From the NCBI RefSeq assembly GCF_905171765.1, contig NC_053390.1, forward strand, positions 582,206,471-582,270,470: a stretch of 64,000 nucleotides of DNA. The letters run 5' to 3'. The number at the start of each line of letters is the position of its first letter. Position 1 is the stretch's first letter. Below, one piece after another: positions 10,918 through 23,440 of this stretch. The translations under genes and the position numbers were made by a program. Under the pieces are notes generated by a model. It did no database searches and was not told the origin of the DNA. It saw only the letters and a program-made list of their open reading frames with translations. Origin of the DNA: Bufo bufo (lineage: Eukaryota; Chordata; Amphibia; Anura; Bufonidae).

Positions 10918-12151
10918 ATATCAGAATAAGGCAACCTCCACAAATACTTTTTTTAAGAGATAGATATATTTTGCCATAAGTAAAAAGAAAAATAACAAAA
11001 CTATAATATTTGGTATTGTTTTGATTGTATCAACTCACAGCGTAAACTTAAAGGGAGTCTTTCATGCAAATTTCACTAATATAACTACCAGTAATACCCA
11101 TCAGAACATTGTAAAAGCATTATAAACATACATTATGTCATCTGGGTGAAAAGCACTTTTATTCATATGAATAATAGCTCTCAAGTGCCAGCCACCCTTC
11201 ACTGCTGTCTGCTCCTCCCCTAACCTTTGAAGGCTTCCTCCCCTCTCACCTGATGTCACGGCGATGCAGGGGAAAAAGCCTTGGGAGGTTAGGGGAGGAG
11301 AAGATACTCGGAAAGGGCAGTGGGTTTGGGTACTTTGAAAAGGAAAGCCCGCACAGCTGGGCAGTTGATGGCTGTTTTTCATAGGAATAGAAGTGCTTTT
11401 CCTGGACATGGAGTGAACACCTAGATGACATAAAGGTATGGTTATAATGACCATTGCTGATAGCTAAATTAGTGAAAAAATGTGCAAGACTCTCTTTAGC
11501 ATGTAAACTATACAATTCACAGAAATATATGAAACATATGCTCAACTGGTAAATGGAACTGAACATGAGCTTGGAAAATAAAAATAAAAAAACTAAACTT
11601 TACTAATATGCTTTAAAAGAGCCTTAGAGAAAAATAAACCCAGCCAATTATGTCAAAAATTAAAAATGTCTTCAATTCGTATATCCAGTAGTGAGCAATA
11701 AAGTATCAACCTCTAGCATACTGTTAACTAAACCAATAGGCAATGTTGCCAAAGGACATAAACACGCAGAGAGGTACAATTTCACAACTCTGCCTGAGCC
11801 AATCTGGATGTAGCAGGGTTAACACACATACTTTATGAGACATGTTCACTAAACTAAATGCAACTAAATGCGTTAAGCAATTGCTTTTAAATGTCTTTTG
11901 TTTCAAGACAACGCGATGAGTTAGGAAATTTGAGTTAAGAGTGTGTGTGTTACCCCTGCTGCATCATTTTCAATTATACTAAACGATTGCAGAATAGTGG
12001 TTTTTTTCATTTGCCCTCCCAAAAAATGGAATAAAAAGTGATCCAAAAGGCATAGGTACCCCATATCAGTAGCAATTTAGCAATTAAAACTACTGCTTAC
12101 CCCACAAAAATAATCACTTATACAGCCTAGCTCACAGAAATATAAAAAAGT
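10918..12151. other. No gene seen; partial palindromic repeat at about 11050-11460
   Basis: This is AT-rich DNA with only short chance frames. 11050-11460 begins AAAGGGAGTCTTTCATGC and contains weakly complementary halves (ACATTATGTCATCTGGGTG near 11140 against ACCTAGATGACATAAAGGT near 11420), so it is probably a degraded MITE. I see nothing in the rest. Confidence 0.5.
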
Positions 12152-12782
12152 TACCATATTTTTGGGACTATAAGATGCACATCCAAAAGTGAGGGAAAAG
12201 TGGCAGTGCGAATGCTAATGACTTTGTCCACTATGGAAGCGGTCATCAGCAGGGGTGTACCTAGCCTTTCTGCTGCCTGAGGCGAAAAATAAAATGGCGC
12301 CCTAACCCAATTTCTTAACCTAACCCCTTCCCTCTAGCCATACTGTTAAAAACATACTTGGAAAACATTACATACAGAACTGCAAAACATACAGAATAAT
12401 ACAGTGCCTCATAATAATGTGCCCACTGTGCTTCCCAATACTATACTGCAGAAACAGATAATCCCCCTTCCGCTGCCCCCCTCTTGCCCCTACATGGTGC
12501 TGCCTGAGGCAATCGCCTCACCTAGCCTCATTGGTGGTGCACCCCTGGTCATCAGCATGCAGAAGGCGCAGGTAGTGGTAAGGAAAGAACTGCGCTAGCT
12601 CTACTCACCCTCTCTGGTCTTCTTGTGGGCCCCACTTTGCACTGTGTCCTGACTGCAGACAGCGTCAGGACGTAGTGCAAGTAGGCGCACACTATGACCT
12701 GACACTGTGTGACGTCAGGTTGCAGTGAAGCGCAGGCCAGAAGAATACCAGAGGAGACCAGGGAGTGGTGAGTGATTGGCAT
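12152..12782. repeat. Left half of the TATTTTTGGGACTATAAG element
   Basis: It starts CCATATTTTTGGGACTATAA and continues to the 186-bp block shared with 10365-10560. A hAT MITE (12250-12547) has inserted in it. Together with 10362-10917 it shows both halves of one element family. Confidence 0.55.
12250..12547. mobile_element. 298-bp hAT MITE
   Basis: The terminal inverted repeats are CAGGGGTGTACC and GGTGCACCCCTG. A perfect 8-bp target duplication GTCATCAG lies at 12242-12249 and 12548-12555. There is no coding capacity. The 8-bp duplication and the CAGGGGTG end identify a hAT element. Confidence 0.9.
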
Positions 12783-12784
12783 GC

Positions 12785-13137
12785 CCGTGCTGCGAACCGC
12801 AAATTGCAGCCGCATGCGGATCGCGGACCCATTCACTTGAATAGGGTCTGCGATCCGTCCGTTCCGCAAAAAGATAAAACAAGTTCTATTTTTTTGTGCA
12901 ACGGAAGCATGAAACAGAACACCATGGAAGCACTCCGTATTGCTTCCGTGGGATTCCGTTCCGTGCTTCCGTTCGGCACCGCACCACATCTCTGGATTTT
13001 CAGACCCATTCAGGTGAATGAGTCCGCATCCGTGATGCGAAATGAACACAGCCGGTGCCCCGTGTATTGTGGAATAACTGTATGCGGCCCACAAAACGGC
13101 CACAGGAGCACTACGGCTGTGTGCCAGAGGCCTTAGC
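12785..13137. repeat. Partial MITE of the GGCCTC...CACACGRCCGT family
   Basis: The block is rich in CCGT and ACGG and ends in a sequence whose inverse reads CTAAGGCCTCTGGCACACAG. That is related to the ends of the elements at 45826 and 56577-59005. A matching left end is not visible. Confidence 0.5.
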
Positions 13138-13734
13138 CTGAAAGCCAATAATCATCCCATTTTTCAACTTTTACTCCTAACAGCTAGAGATGAGAGAATC
13201 AAAGCTGGCGAAGTGGAATTCGTTTAGAATTTCAGGAAAAATTTGATTTGCAATGAATTTCCTCACGCTTCGTGGAAACGAATCGCAATTTTCCTAAGAC
13301 GGTGTCTACACGTGTGAGGACTAAGGACGTTGGCCATGGAACTCGGGAAAGGCGGAGATTGACATGCCTGCATGCAGCCAATCAGCAGCCAGCCAGCCCT
13401 GTCATGTCACAGCCCTTTAAATATGGCAGCCATTTTAGATTCTGCTATTTTCCAGCGTTCAGAGTGCAGGGACAGACATATGAAGGTGCTAGGGACAGAA
13501 CTTGGAAAAACCTCTATGTTTAGAAGAAAAAAAAACTGAAAAAAGGATTTATAAGTGCAGGGAAAGGATAGGGAGGAATGATTTCACAGAATCTTAGTGC
13601 AGGGAGAGATATCAGGAGGTGCTAGGGACATTGATAGGAAAGTGATTTACAAGTGCAGGGAATGATTATTTGGGGATCCAAATAGTCATTAGACAGCTCT
13701 GTCATTCCAGCTTTTTGTTATTGGGCTGCAAGTG

Positions 13735-15300
13735 CTATGTTGGAAAGCCTTTAGTGACTTATATCTAAGTATCTTATTCAGTATAACAAGAAAAATATAT
13801 ACGCATTTCACTTCTGCAGCTATTTCTGGTGAAAGCGTATAGGGGCGTATTTCAGTAAAATAAGAAAAATATATACGCACTGCACTGTTGCAGTTATTTC
13901 TGGTGGAAGAGTATAGGGGCGTATTTCAGTACTGCAAGAAATATATATAAGCACTTCACACTTTAATTTTTTTGTGGTCAAATCGTGTAGTGGCCTAATT
14001 CAGTCCAACAAGAAATGTATATTCTCAGGTCACTTCTGCAGTTATTTCTGGTGAAAGTGTATAGAGGCGTATTTAAGTACTGCAAGAAATATATATAAGC
14101 ACTTCACTCTAATTTTTTTCTAGTCAAAGCGTATAGTGGTCTAATTCAGTCCAACAAGAAATATATATTGTCAGTGCACTACTGCAGTGATTTCTGGTGA
14201 AAGCGTATAGGGGCGTATTTCAGTAAAAAAAATTAAAATCTATATGCACTGCACTGTTGCAGTTATTTCAGTTAAAAGCATAGAGGGGCGTATTTCTGTA
14301 AAAAAGACAAATATATGCACGCTGCACTGTTGCAGTTATTTCTGGTGAAAGCGTATAGGGGCGTATTTTATTAAAAAAAGAAAGATATACGTACTGCACT
14401 GTTGCAGTTATTTCAGTTTAAAGCGTAGAGGGGAGTATTTCTGTAAAAAATACAAATATATGCGCACTGCACTGTTGCAGTTATTTCTGGTGAAAGCATA
14501 TAGGGGCGTTTTTCAGTAAAAAAAGACAAATATATATCCACTGCACTGTTGCCAATATTTCTGGTGAAAGCGTATAAGGGCGTATTTCAGTACTACCAGA
14601 AAAATATATACGCACTTCACTATTTAATAGTTTTTTGGTTAAAGCCTATAGTGGCCTATTTCAGTCCAACAAGAAATATATATTCGAAAGAGTACATACA
14701 TATGGGTCCGTGCTAAACTTGAATGGGGAGTGTTTCACAAACAGGAAGTCTTCACTGAGATTTCGCAGCCTCACAGATGCATCCCCGTATGCATCTGTGA
14801 AAGAGTATGTACTCTTTTGGATTTTATTGGAGAAGGGACTCACTCCGACTTTTTGGGACTGCTGCTCATTTATTCCTGGTATCACACAGAAACTTTATTT
14901 GTGTCTTGAAAGAAATATATATTCTCAGGTCACTTCTGCAGTTATTTCTGGTAAAAGCGTATAGCGGCGTATTTCATTACTGCAAGAAATATATATAAGC
15001 ACTTCACTCTTTAATTTTTTTCTGGTCAAAGCGTATTGTGGCCTAATTCAGTCCAACAAGAAATATATATTCTCAGTGCACTGCTGCAGTGATTTCTGGT
15101 GAAAGCGTATAGGGGCGTATTTCAGTACTTCAAGAAATATATATATGCACTTCAATCTTTACTTTTTTTATGGTCAAAGCGGATAGGGTCGTATTTTAGT
15201 ACAACAAGAAAAATATATTCTCAGTGGATTTCCACAGTTAATTGTGGTGAAAGCGTTTAGTAGCCTATTTCAGTACAAAAAGAAAAATATATTTATTGCT
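13735..15300 (+). repeat. Tandem array upstream of hAT A, units about 70-95 bp
   Basis: Units carry GTTATTTCTGGTGAAAGCGT, then ATAGGGGCGTATTTCAGTA and AGAAATATATA. They diverge in length and sequence. A non-repeat block of about 220 bp interrupts the array at 14686-14908. Confidence 0.8.
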
Positions 15301-15463
15301 TTTAGGGGTATTTTAATTTCCATTTCATTGGTTTAGCTCAGCTGAAGCGCCAGACTATGCACAGAGGAGTGGCAGAGGCCTGGATGTTTCTGGTGCAAGC
15401 AGAGGTCGCAGCAGAGTAAGGGGTCGTGGCAGCAGTAGTCGCAGCGAGAGGCCTGAGCTCCCG

Positions 15464-17920
15464 GTGTCATCTAGCGGTCGTGTCTTGACCAGCAACCCTA
15501 CGGTTATTGATTGGTTTACTCAGTCATCAACGCCATCCCAAGTTAAATCAGACACCCCCAGCCAACAGTCGGTGAAATCATCAGACACAACCCTTAGGTG
15601 GCATGGTCCGGGAGCAGGCCCTGTGCCCTCGCCTGTCCTCAACCTGCCTTTGGCCTTTTCTGTCCCATCACCGCAAGAAGTAATATATGCAGTGGGCTCT
15701 GCTTCACTTTTCAGAAAGGATGAGCTACTAGAGGACAGTCAGCAGCTACTGCCCAGTCAAGATGTGGAGGAGACATCCGCCGCTTCCTCTGATAGATAGG
15801 CAAGTAGTGATAAAGAGAGTGGCATGGGAGATTTTGTTGCGAGTGACCAGAGACCATTGAGGAGGACATCAGTGATGTGCAGACACTACTCAATGATGAT
15901 GATGAAGCCGATCGCACTTGGGAGCTGGGTGAAGAAGGGACTTTGTCATCATCAGGAGAAGAGGGTGGCAGCTTGCCGGTCGGGCAGTGGCTGAGCGAGC
16001 AAGTCGCTAGCGTGGCCGGGAGTCAGCAGGGTGACAGCAATGGGATGTCGGGAGCCAAATGGGCATGGCGTAGACCACCCGCTTTGCAGCAGCCTACCTG
16101 CCCGGAATGGAGTGGTGCACGGAAGCAGCAGCGGTAGCAGTCAGCCAGTGAGTAGTGTTGGGGGGAAAACCAGTGTGGCAGCTTTTGTGAAGCCGCCGGA
16201 GGGGGTCAACATGGCCACATGTAGAATATGTGGGCAGAAGGTGAACCATGGGCAGGGTGCCATCATATGCAGTTTCACCATAAAGTGGCCTGGGAAAACC
16301 GTGACTCCGATGTGGTGGTCCAGCCTGCCACAGCTACAGCTACATCAACCAGTGACACGCACCCAGTTTCAGCCAGTCAAGGCTTCACCACCTCAGCAGA
16401 AGGGAGCTGTCTGTCAATCTCATCTTCTGCTGGTCCTGATGCTCCTGCTCTTATTCCTCGTCAGTCATTCCATCAGCAATCGATGACCGAAGCGATTAAC
16501 AAGAGACAACAGTATGCATGCAATCATCTAATGGCGCAGAAGCTGAACGTGCTCCTGTCCAAGTTGCTGGTGCTTCAGTTCCTCCCTTTCCAACTGGTGG
16601 ACTCTGCACCTTTCAGAGAACTGATGGCTTGTGCCGAGCCGAGGTGGAAAGTCCCAAGCCGTCATTTCTTTGCGAAAAAGACAGTACCAGCCCTGGACAC
16701 ACATGTAAAACATAAGGTGGGCCAGTCCTTGAGCCTATCGGTGTCTGCCAAAGTGCACGGCAGCGCCGACGTGTGGAGCTGTAACTATGGTCAGTGACAA
16801 TATATATCCTTTACCGCCCACTGGGTGAATGTGGTTCCTGCGCAGCCACACCAGCAACTTGAACAGGTCATGCCGCTTCCGCCTCTACGTTGTCAAGCTG
16901 TTGGTCCTGCGACAATGTCTGCCTCTGCCTCCTCATCCTCCACCATGTCCTCAGTCTCCACTGCAGGGAAAAGTCACAGTGCCCCTCCAGCATACCACAT
17001 GTGCAGGGCTTGGTGGTGTCATGCTGTTCTGCACCTGGTTTGCCTTGGCGAATGGAGTCACACAGGGGAAGAACTGCTTTGTGTTATGCATCAAGAAATC
17101 GAATCCTGTCTTTCTCCGCGACAACTTAAAATTGGAACCATGCTGACCGACAACGGGAAGAACATGGTGTCGGCGCTGCTTCAAGGAAGGCTGAGCCATG
17201 CGCCCTACATGGCGCACATGTTAAAATTGGTTGTCAAGCGGTTCCTGAAGTCTTTCAGGAAACTTTGCATGCACTTCAGCCACTCGTATACCGCAAAGCA
17301 CACCCTTCTTGAGCTGCAGCAGAAGAACTGTATCCCCCAACATAGGCTGATATGCAATGTTTCCACCCGTTGGAATTCCACCCTCCATATGTTGGACCGA
17401 CTATACGAACAGAGAAAGGCCATCAATGATTTCTTGATGATGCAAGCGGATAGGAGTACTCCACTGTGTAACTTCGCTGTTAGCCAGTGGCAGCTCAGGC
17501 GCGACACCTGCCATTTGCTCAGGTCCTTTGAGGATGCCATGTTTTTTGTCAGTCACCAGAACTACGGGATGAACAACGTCATTCCACTGCTTCATGTCCT
17601 TAAACAGATGCTGGTAACAATGGCTGGTCAGGGGACAGGAGACGTGGCGCCTCGATCTCATGGCCACATGAGCCCTGTGGGGGCTGAACTGGAAGAGGAG
17701 GAGGAGGACATTGTAGCGCAGGCAATGTGTAGCCAAATGGGTGTTTTTCATACTCAGCTGACAGGACAGGAGGAGCAGGAGCAGCCAGAGAAGCTACAGT
17801 GCGATGAGGAAGACGAGACAGAGGACCCGGACACACCGTGGCAGTATGCAGTGGAGATGGAGGCAGGGAGTCCCTCCATGTCACTTGTCCAAATGGCACG
17901 ATGCATACTGCTGCAACTTC
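15464..17920 (+). pseudogene. hAT transposase A with damaged BED finger
   Basis: The frame opens with MSSSGRVLTSNPTVIDWF and stops at 15799. Pieces then follow in other frames. A damaged BED finger (ATCRICGQKVNHGQ) lies at about 16210-16260 and has lost part of its second half compared with copy B. A segment ending in HVKHKVGQSLSLSV runs to 16797. The best preserved part starts at 16825 and carries KIGTMLTDNGKNMVSALLQG, HAPYMAHMLKLVVKRFL and STRWNSTLHMLDRLYEQRKA, the hAT RNase H-like region. The usual C-terminal dimerisation domain (SSERVFS type) is absent and minisatellite sequence replaces it. Multiple frame breaks make it a pseudogene. Confidence 0.82.
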
Positions 17921-20900
17921 CACACTCTGTCATTGTGCCACTCTGTGGACTCTGGATGCTGGTGCAACCTCCAGACCCTGTCATTGGGCCACTCTATGGT
18001 CCCCTCATCCTTTTCCCACCCTCCCCAGTGGCACAAAGACTGGAGGTGGCAGCAGCAGTAGCAGCATCAGGGGAAGGCCACCAAGTGGCACAATAACAGA
18101 GTGTGGAGGTGGCAGCAGTATGAGGAGGCAACCGAGTGGTACAATGACAGAGTGTGGAGGTGGCAGCAGTATGAGGAGGCAACCGAGTGGTACAATGACA
18201 GAGTGTGGAGGTGGCAGCAGTATGAGGAAGCCACCAAGTGGCACAATGACAGAGTCTGGAGGTGGTGGTAGCATCAGTAGAAGGCCATAGAATGGCACAA
18301 TGACAGAGTCTGGAGTTTGCAGCAGTATGAGGAATAGTGATGAGCGGCAGGTGCCATATTCGATTTTGACGAAATTCGCAAATATTCGATAGAATATTCG
18401 TTTCATATTCTTCGAAATCGAATATTCGTCATTATTCTAGTTATCGCGATTAATATGCGATTTAAATTATCGCGTATTGCGATTTTAACTTAAGGCTAAT
18501 TTCCTATTGGTTTGATATCTAGAATTAGCGAAGATGACGAATATGACGAATGTATTCGTCATATTCCTCCAAACGAAGATAACAAAGTATTCTCCATCTT
18601 CGTTTTTAGCTACCTATTCGTCAACTTCGCTAATTCTAGCAATCAAATAGGAAAGTTGACTATAGAGACAGCTAAGTTTAATTCGCTATACGATTATATT
18701 ACTTTGCTTTTTTTTTAAATAAATGGAATAATTTTAATAATTATCAAGTATTATAATTATTATATTTATTTAAAAAAAAAGAAAAGTAATATTATCACAT
18801 AGCGAATTAAACACAGCTGTCTCTAGAGTCAACTTTGCTATTTGATTGTTAGAATTAACGAAGTTGACGAATATGGAGCTAAAACGAAGATGGAGAATAT
18901 TTCGTTATCTTCGTTTTGAAGAATATGACGAATACATTCGTCATATTCGCTAATTCTACCAAGCCAACCATAGTAAACCAGGTCCAAGTTGAAATCGCAA
19001 TGCGATTAATTCAAGTTGCACTGATCGCATTACAATTACAACTTAGCACTGCTATATTCAATATTAGGCTAGAATTAACGAATATGGAATATAGCAGTGC
19101 TGAGTTGTAATCGCAATTCGATTATTATAACTTGAATTAATCGAATTGCGATTTCAACGTAATTCTCAAATCCGACAGTACATTCTAGTATGGAAACGTT
19201 CCCATGGTGACCATGGTGACCAGTCAGTGACCGTTGCCGCTTCTGCCGACTTCCGTGCTCATGGAGCGCCCCGCTCCATGAGCACGGAAGTCGGCAGAAG
19301 CTGCAACGGTCACTGACTGGAGCAGCCAGGAATCCTAAGGACAGGTAAGAACTACTTTTGGGAAGTGGCAAAGAAAAAAATATAACAATAAAAAAGAATA
19401 TTCGAAATATCGAATTTATAGCACTATATTCGAAATATTCGCGAATTAGCGAAGTGCCGATATTCGCAAAAAAAATTCGATATTCGAATATTCAATCTCA
19501 ACACTAATGAGGAAGCCACCGAGTGGCACAATGACAGAGTGTGGAGGTGGCAGCAGTATGAGGAAGCCACTGAGTGGTACAATGACAGAGTCTGGAGTTG
19601 GCGGCAGCAGCAGCATCGGTAAGAGGCCACAGAGTGGCACAATGACAGAATCTTGAATTTGCAGCAGTATGATGAAGCCAACGTGTGGCACAATGACAGA
19701 GTGTGGAGGTGGCAACAGTATGAGGAGGCCACTGAGTGGCACTATGACAGAGCCTGGAGGTCGCAGCAGCAGTAGGAGGCCAAAGAGTGGTACAATGACA
19801 GAATCTTGAATTTGCAGCAGTATGATGAAGCCAACGAGTGGCACTATGACAGAGCCTGGAGGTGGCGGCAGCAGCAGCATCGGTAGGAGGCCACAGAGTG
19901 GCACAATGACAGAATCTTGAATTTGCAGCAGTATGATGAAGCCAACGAGTGGCACAATGACAGAGTGTGGAGGTGGCAACAGTATGAGGAGGCCACTGAG
20001 TGGCACTATGACAGAGCCTGGAGGTGGCAGCAGCAGTAGGAGGCCACAGAGTGGCACAATGACAGAATCTTGAATTTGCAGCAGTATGATGAAGCCAACG
20101 AGTGGCACAATGACAGAGTGTGGAGGTGGCAGCAGTATGAGGAAGCCACTGAGTGGTACAATGACAGAGTCTGGAGTTGGCGGCAGCAGCAGCATCGGTA
20201 GGAGGCCACAGAGTGGCACAATGACAGAATCTTGAATTTGCAGCAGTATGATGAAGCCAACGAGTGGCACAATGACAGAGTGTGGAGGTGGCAACAGTAT
20301 GAGGAGACCACTGAGTGGCACTATGACAGAGCCTGGAGGTGGCAGCAGCAGTAGGAGGCCACAGAGTGGCACAATGACAGAATCTTGAATTTGCAGCAGT
20401 ATGATGAAGCCAACGAGTGGCACAATGACAGAGTGTGGAGGTGGCAACAGTATGAGGAGGCCACTGAGTGGCACTATGACAGAGCCTGGAGGTGGCGGCA
20501 GCAGCAGCATCGGTAGGAGGCCATAGAGTGGCACAATGATAGAGTGTAGAGGTGGCAGCAGTATGAGGAGGCCACCATGTGGCACAATGACAGAGTTAGG
20601 AGGTGGCAGCAGTATGAGGAGGCCACTGAGTGGCACAATGATAGAGTCTGGAGTTGGCGGCAGCAGCAGTAGGATGCCATAGAGTGGCACAATGACAGAG
20701 TCTGGAGTTTGAAGCAGTATGAGGAAGCCAACGAGTGGCACAATGACAGAGTGTGGAGGTGGCAGCAGTATGAAGAGGGCACTGAGTGGTACTATGACAG
20801 AGCCTGGAGGTAGCGGCAGCAGCAGTAGCATCAGTAGGAGGCCACAGAGTGGCACAATGATAGAGTCTGGAGGTGGCAGCAGTATGAGGAGGCCACCGAG

Positions 20901-22140
20901 TGGCACAATTACAGAGTCTGGAGGTGGCCCAATGACAGAGTCTGGAGTTTGCAGCAGTATAAGGAAGCCACCGAGTGGCACAATGACAGAGTCTGGAGGT
21001 AGCTGCAGCAGCAGTAGCAGCATCAGAAGAAGGCCTTTGAGTGGCACAATGACAGAGTGTGGAGGTGGCATCAGTATGAGGAGGCCACCGAGTGGCACAA
21101 TGACAGAGTCTGGAGGTAGCGGCAGCAGCAGTAGCAGCATCAGGAGAAGACCACCGAGTGGCACAATGACAGAGTGTGGAGGTGGAAGCAGCATGAAGAG
21201 GCCACTGAGTGGCACAATGCCAGAGTCTCGAGTTGGCAGCAATATGAGGAAGCCACTGAGTGGCACAATGACTGAGTGTGGAGGTTGCAGCAGTATGAGG
21301 AGGCCACCAAGTGGCACAATGACCAAGTGTGGAGGTGGCAGCAGTATGAGGAAGCCATCGAGTGGCACAATGACAGAGTGTGGAGGTGGAAGCAGCATGA
21401 GGAGGCCACTGAGTGGCACAATGCCAGAGTCTCGAGTTGGCAGCAATATGAGGAGGCCACTGAGTGTCACAATGACTGAGTGTGGAGGTTGCAGCAGTAT
21501 GAGGAGGCCACCAAGTGGGACAATGACCAAGTGTGGAGGTGGCAGCAGTATGAGGAAGCCACCGAGTAGCACAATGACAGAGTCTGGAGGTGGCAGCAGC
21601 ATCAGTAGGAGGCCACAGAGTGGCACAATGACAGAGTCTGGAGGTAACGGCAGTAGCAGTAGCAGCATCATGAGAAGCCCACTGAGTGGCACAATGACAG
21701 AGTCTGGAGGTGGCGGCAGCAGCAGCATCAGTAGGAGGCCACACAGTGGCACAATGACAGAGAGCGGAGGTGGCGGCGGCAGCAGCATCAGGAGGAGGCC
21801 ACAGGATGGCACAATGACCGAGTGTGGAGGTGACGGCAGCATCAGGAGACCACAGAGTGGCAAGGTGACATAGTTTGGAGGTGGTGGCAGCATCAGGAGG
21901 CCACAGAGTGGCAAGGTGACATAGTGTTGAAGTTGCGGAAGCATCAGGAAGCCACAGAGTGGCAATGTGACATAGTATGGAGGTGGCAGCAGCATAAGGA
22001 GGCCACGGCATGAGGAAGCCACAGAGTGGCACGACGACGAGAGATTGCGGAGGTGGCAGCAGCATGAGGGGACCACAGAGTGGCACGACAACAAGAGATT
22101 ATGGAGGTGGCAACAGCATGAGGAGGCCACAGAGTGGCTG
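17920..22140 (+). repeat. 48-bp coding-like minisatellite, with an inverted start
   Basis: The basic unit is 48 bp (core AGTGGCACAATGACAGAGT then GGAGGTGGCAGCAGTATGAG), with variants lengthened by CAG-type triplets. From 17920 to about 18000 the units read in the opposite direction. From about 18040 they read forward to 22140, interrupted by a MITE (18335-19506). Because 48 is a multiple of three, open frames run through several phases on both strands. The longest is 894 residues on minus (19446-22130), of the type PPPHSVIVPLGGLLILL. I regard none of them as a gene. Confidence 0.9.
18335..19506. mobile_element. 1172-bp palindromic hAT MITE
   Basis: The ends are TAGTGATGAGC and CTCAACACTA, and the 8-bp target duplication ATGAGGAA is perfect (18327-18334 and 19507-19514). 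The interior is a chain of inverted repeats built from ATTCG-rich sequence. 18520-18720 is largely complementary to 18780-18960, and 19225-19318 is a long hairpin (core TTCCGTGCTCATGGAGCG). It splits the 48-bp minisatellite, so it is younger than that array. Confidence 0.9.
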
Positions 22141-22420
22141 CTTCGTCTATTGATTTATAGGGAATATGGGACAGAACATAAGGTTAAAATTTCTCAATTT
22201 TATAAAGTGTTGCTTAAAACACGATTTAATAATACACGTTCTCTGGCACAAAAGGCTTGGCTAATTGATAGTATGTGAATTTCCCTCGAAGATTTGGATA
22301 ATATATTGGAGAGATTGTCAAGATTGAGCAAGTGTGGTATCAGCTGCTCATCGACCCAGATACTTCTGGGGGAACCTGCCTGGCATGAACAGGCCTCTAG
22401 TGGCTACAGACAATGAGAAG
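22141..22420. other. Unassigned segment between minisatellite and hAT B
   Basis: This non-repeated stretch has a short frame (about 22130-22278) that continues from the minisatellite and stops. I recognise no domain. It could be the end of an old retroelement, but nothing in it is decisive. Confidence 0.4.
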
Positions 22421-22439
22421 ACAAAGCGTCAAGATAGCT

Positions 22440-22850
22440 TTGAGCCCGGAAGAGTCTTGAAGTTCATCAAGATACGTCACTAAAGATTTTACCGGATATA
22501 ACCGCAGCTCTGACCGTTGAATAAATTTAGTTTTTTGGCCAAAATACTTCAATAAGGATTTTACCGCATATAACCGCAATGCTGACCGCTGAATAAATTT
22601 TGTTTTTCCACCGAAATAAGTCAATAAACACTTTACCACATATAACTGCAGCTCTTAACGCTGAATAAAATTAGTTTTTCGACCGAAATACATCAATAAA
22701 GTTTTTACCACATATAACTGCAGTGCTGAACACTGAATAAAATTTGTTTTTCGACCGAAATACGTCACAGAAGGTTTTATTACATATAACTACAGCGCTG
22801 AACGCTGAATCCCTTTTTTTTTTGCTACTGAAATACATCACTAAAGGCTT
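22440..22850 (-). repeat. Array units on the far side of the hAT B gene fragment
   Basis: About five units of 75-80 bp (CCGAAATACGTCACTAAAGG type) are in the same direction as those at 23440-25000. The transposase fragment is therefore embedded in its own upstream array, which implies a rearrangement. Confidence 0.75.
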
Positions 22851-22854
22851 GGGA

Positions 22855-23440
22855 CTCTCCACCTCATCTCGCCACAAGCCATCAGTTCTCTGAAAGGTGC
22901 AGAGTCCACCATTTGGAAAAGGAGGGACTGCAGCACCAGAAACTTGGACAGCAGCACGTTCAGCTTCTGCGCCGTTGGATGCGTGCACACATACTATTGT
23001 CTCTTGGCAATCGCTTCGGTGATCGATTGCTGATGGAATGACTGATGAGGAGTAGGAGAAGCAGGAGCATCAGGACCAGCAGATGATGGGAACGACAGAC
23101 AGCTCCCTTCGCCTGAGGTGGTGGAGCCTTGACTGCTTGAAATAAGGTGCGGCATGTCACTGAGTGATGCAGCAGTCGCTGCGGCAGGCTGGACCACCAC
23201 ATTGGAACCACTGTTCTCCCAGGCCACTTTATGGTGATGCATATGTTGATGCAGGGTTGTGGCGCCAACATTGGCACACTGGCCACGCTTCACCTTCTGC
23301 CCACAGATTCTACATATAGCCATGTTCACCTCCTCCTCCGGAGGCTGTACAAAAAACTGCCACGCCACAGAGTAGGCGATTTTACCGACAACACAACGCA
23401 CTGACTCACTACTACCGCCGCTGCTTTCGTGAACCCCTCC
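22855..23440 (-). pseudogene. hAT transposase B fragment with full BED finger
   Basis: The frame from 23401 to 22994 encodes the N-terminal part, homologous to element A. It keeps a complete-looking BED finger (CRICGQKVKRGQ, then TTLHQHMHHHK), followed by KVAWENSGSNVVVQPAAATA and a Ser/Pro-rich stretch. A frameshift follows. The gene stops at about 22855, where sequence corresponding to MRWRVPS joins array units, so the catalytic core is missing. It cannot encode an active enzyme. The intact finger shows what copy A has lost. Confidence 0.8.

Larger units (their letters stand above)
13185..18334 (+). mobile_element. hAT element A (5' part), plus orientation
   Basis: It starts TAGAGATGAGAGAATC, a typical anuran hAT end. 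Then come an AT-rich leader, a tandem array (13735-15300) and a broken transposase (15464-17920). The 3' end is not identifiable because the gene runs into a 48-bp minisatellite. Copy B (22420-25566) is the same family in inverse orientation. Confidence 0.75.

Noticed and set aside
10918..12151. Possible host exons among short frames
   Set aside because: No frame exceeds about 120 residues, none shows a known domain, and splice-site context cannot be judged from sequence alone.
19446..22130. 894-residue open frame on the minus strand
   Set aside because: It lies wholly in a 48-bp tandem repeat and repeats one 16-residue motif. Other phases on both strands are open as well, so the frame follows from unit length.
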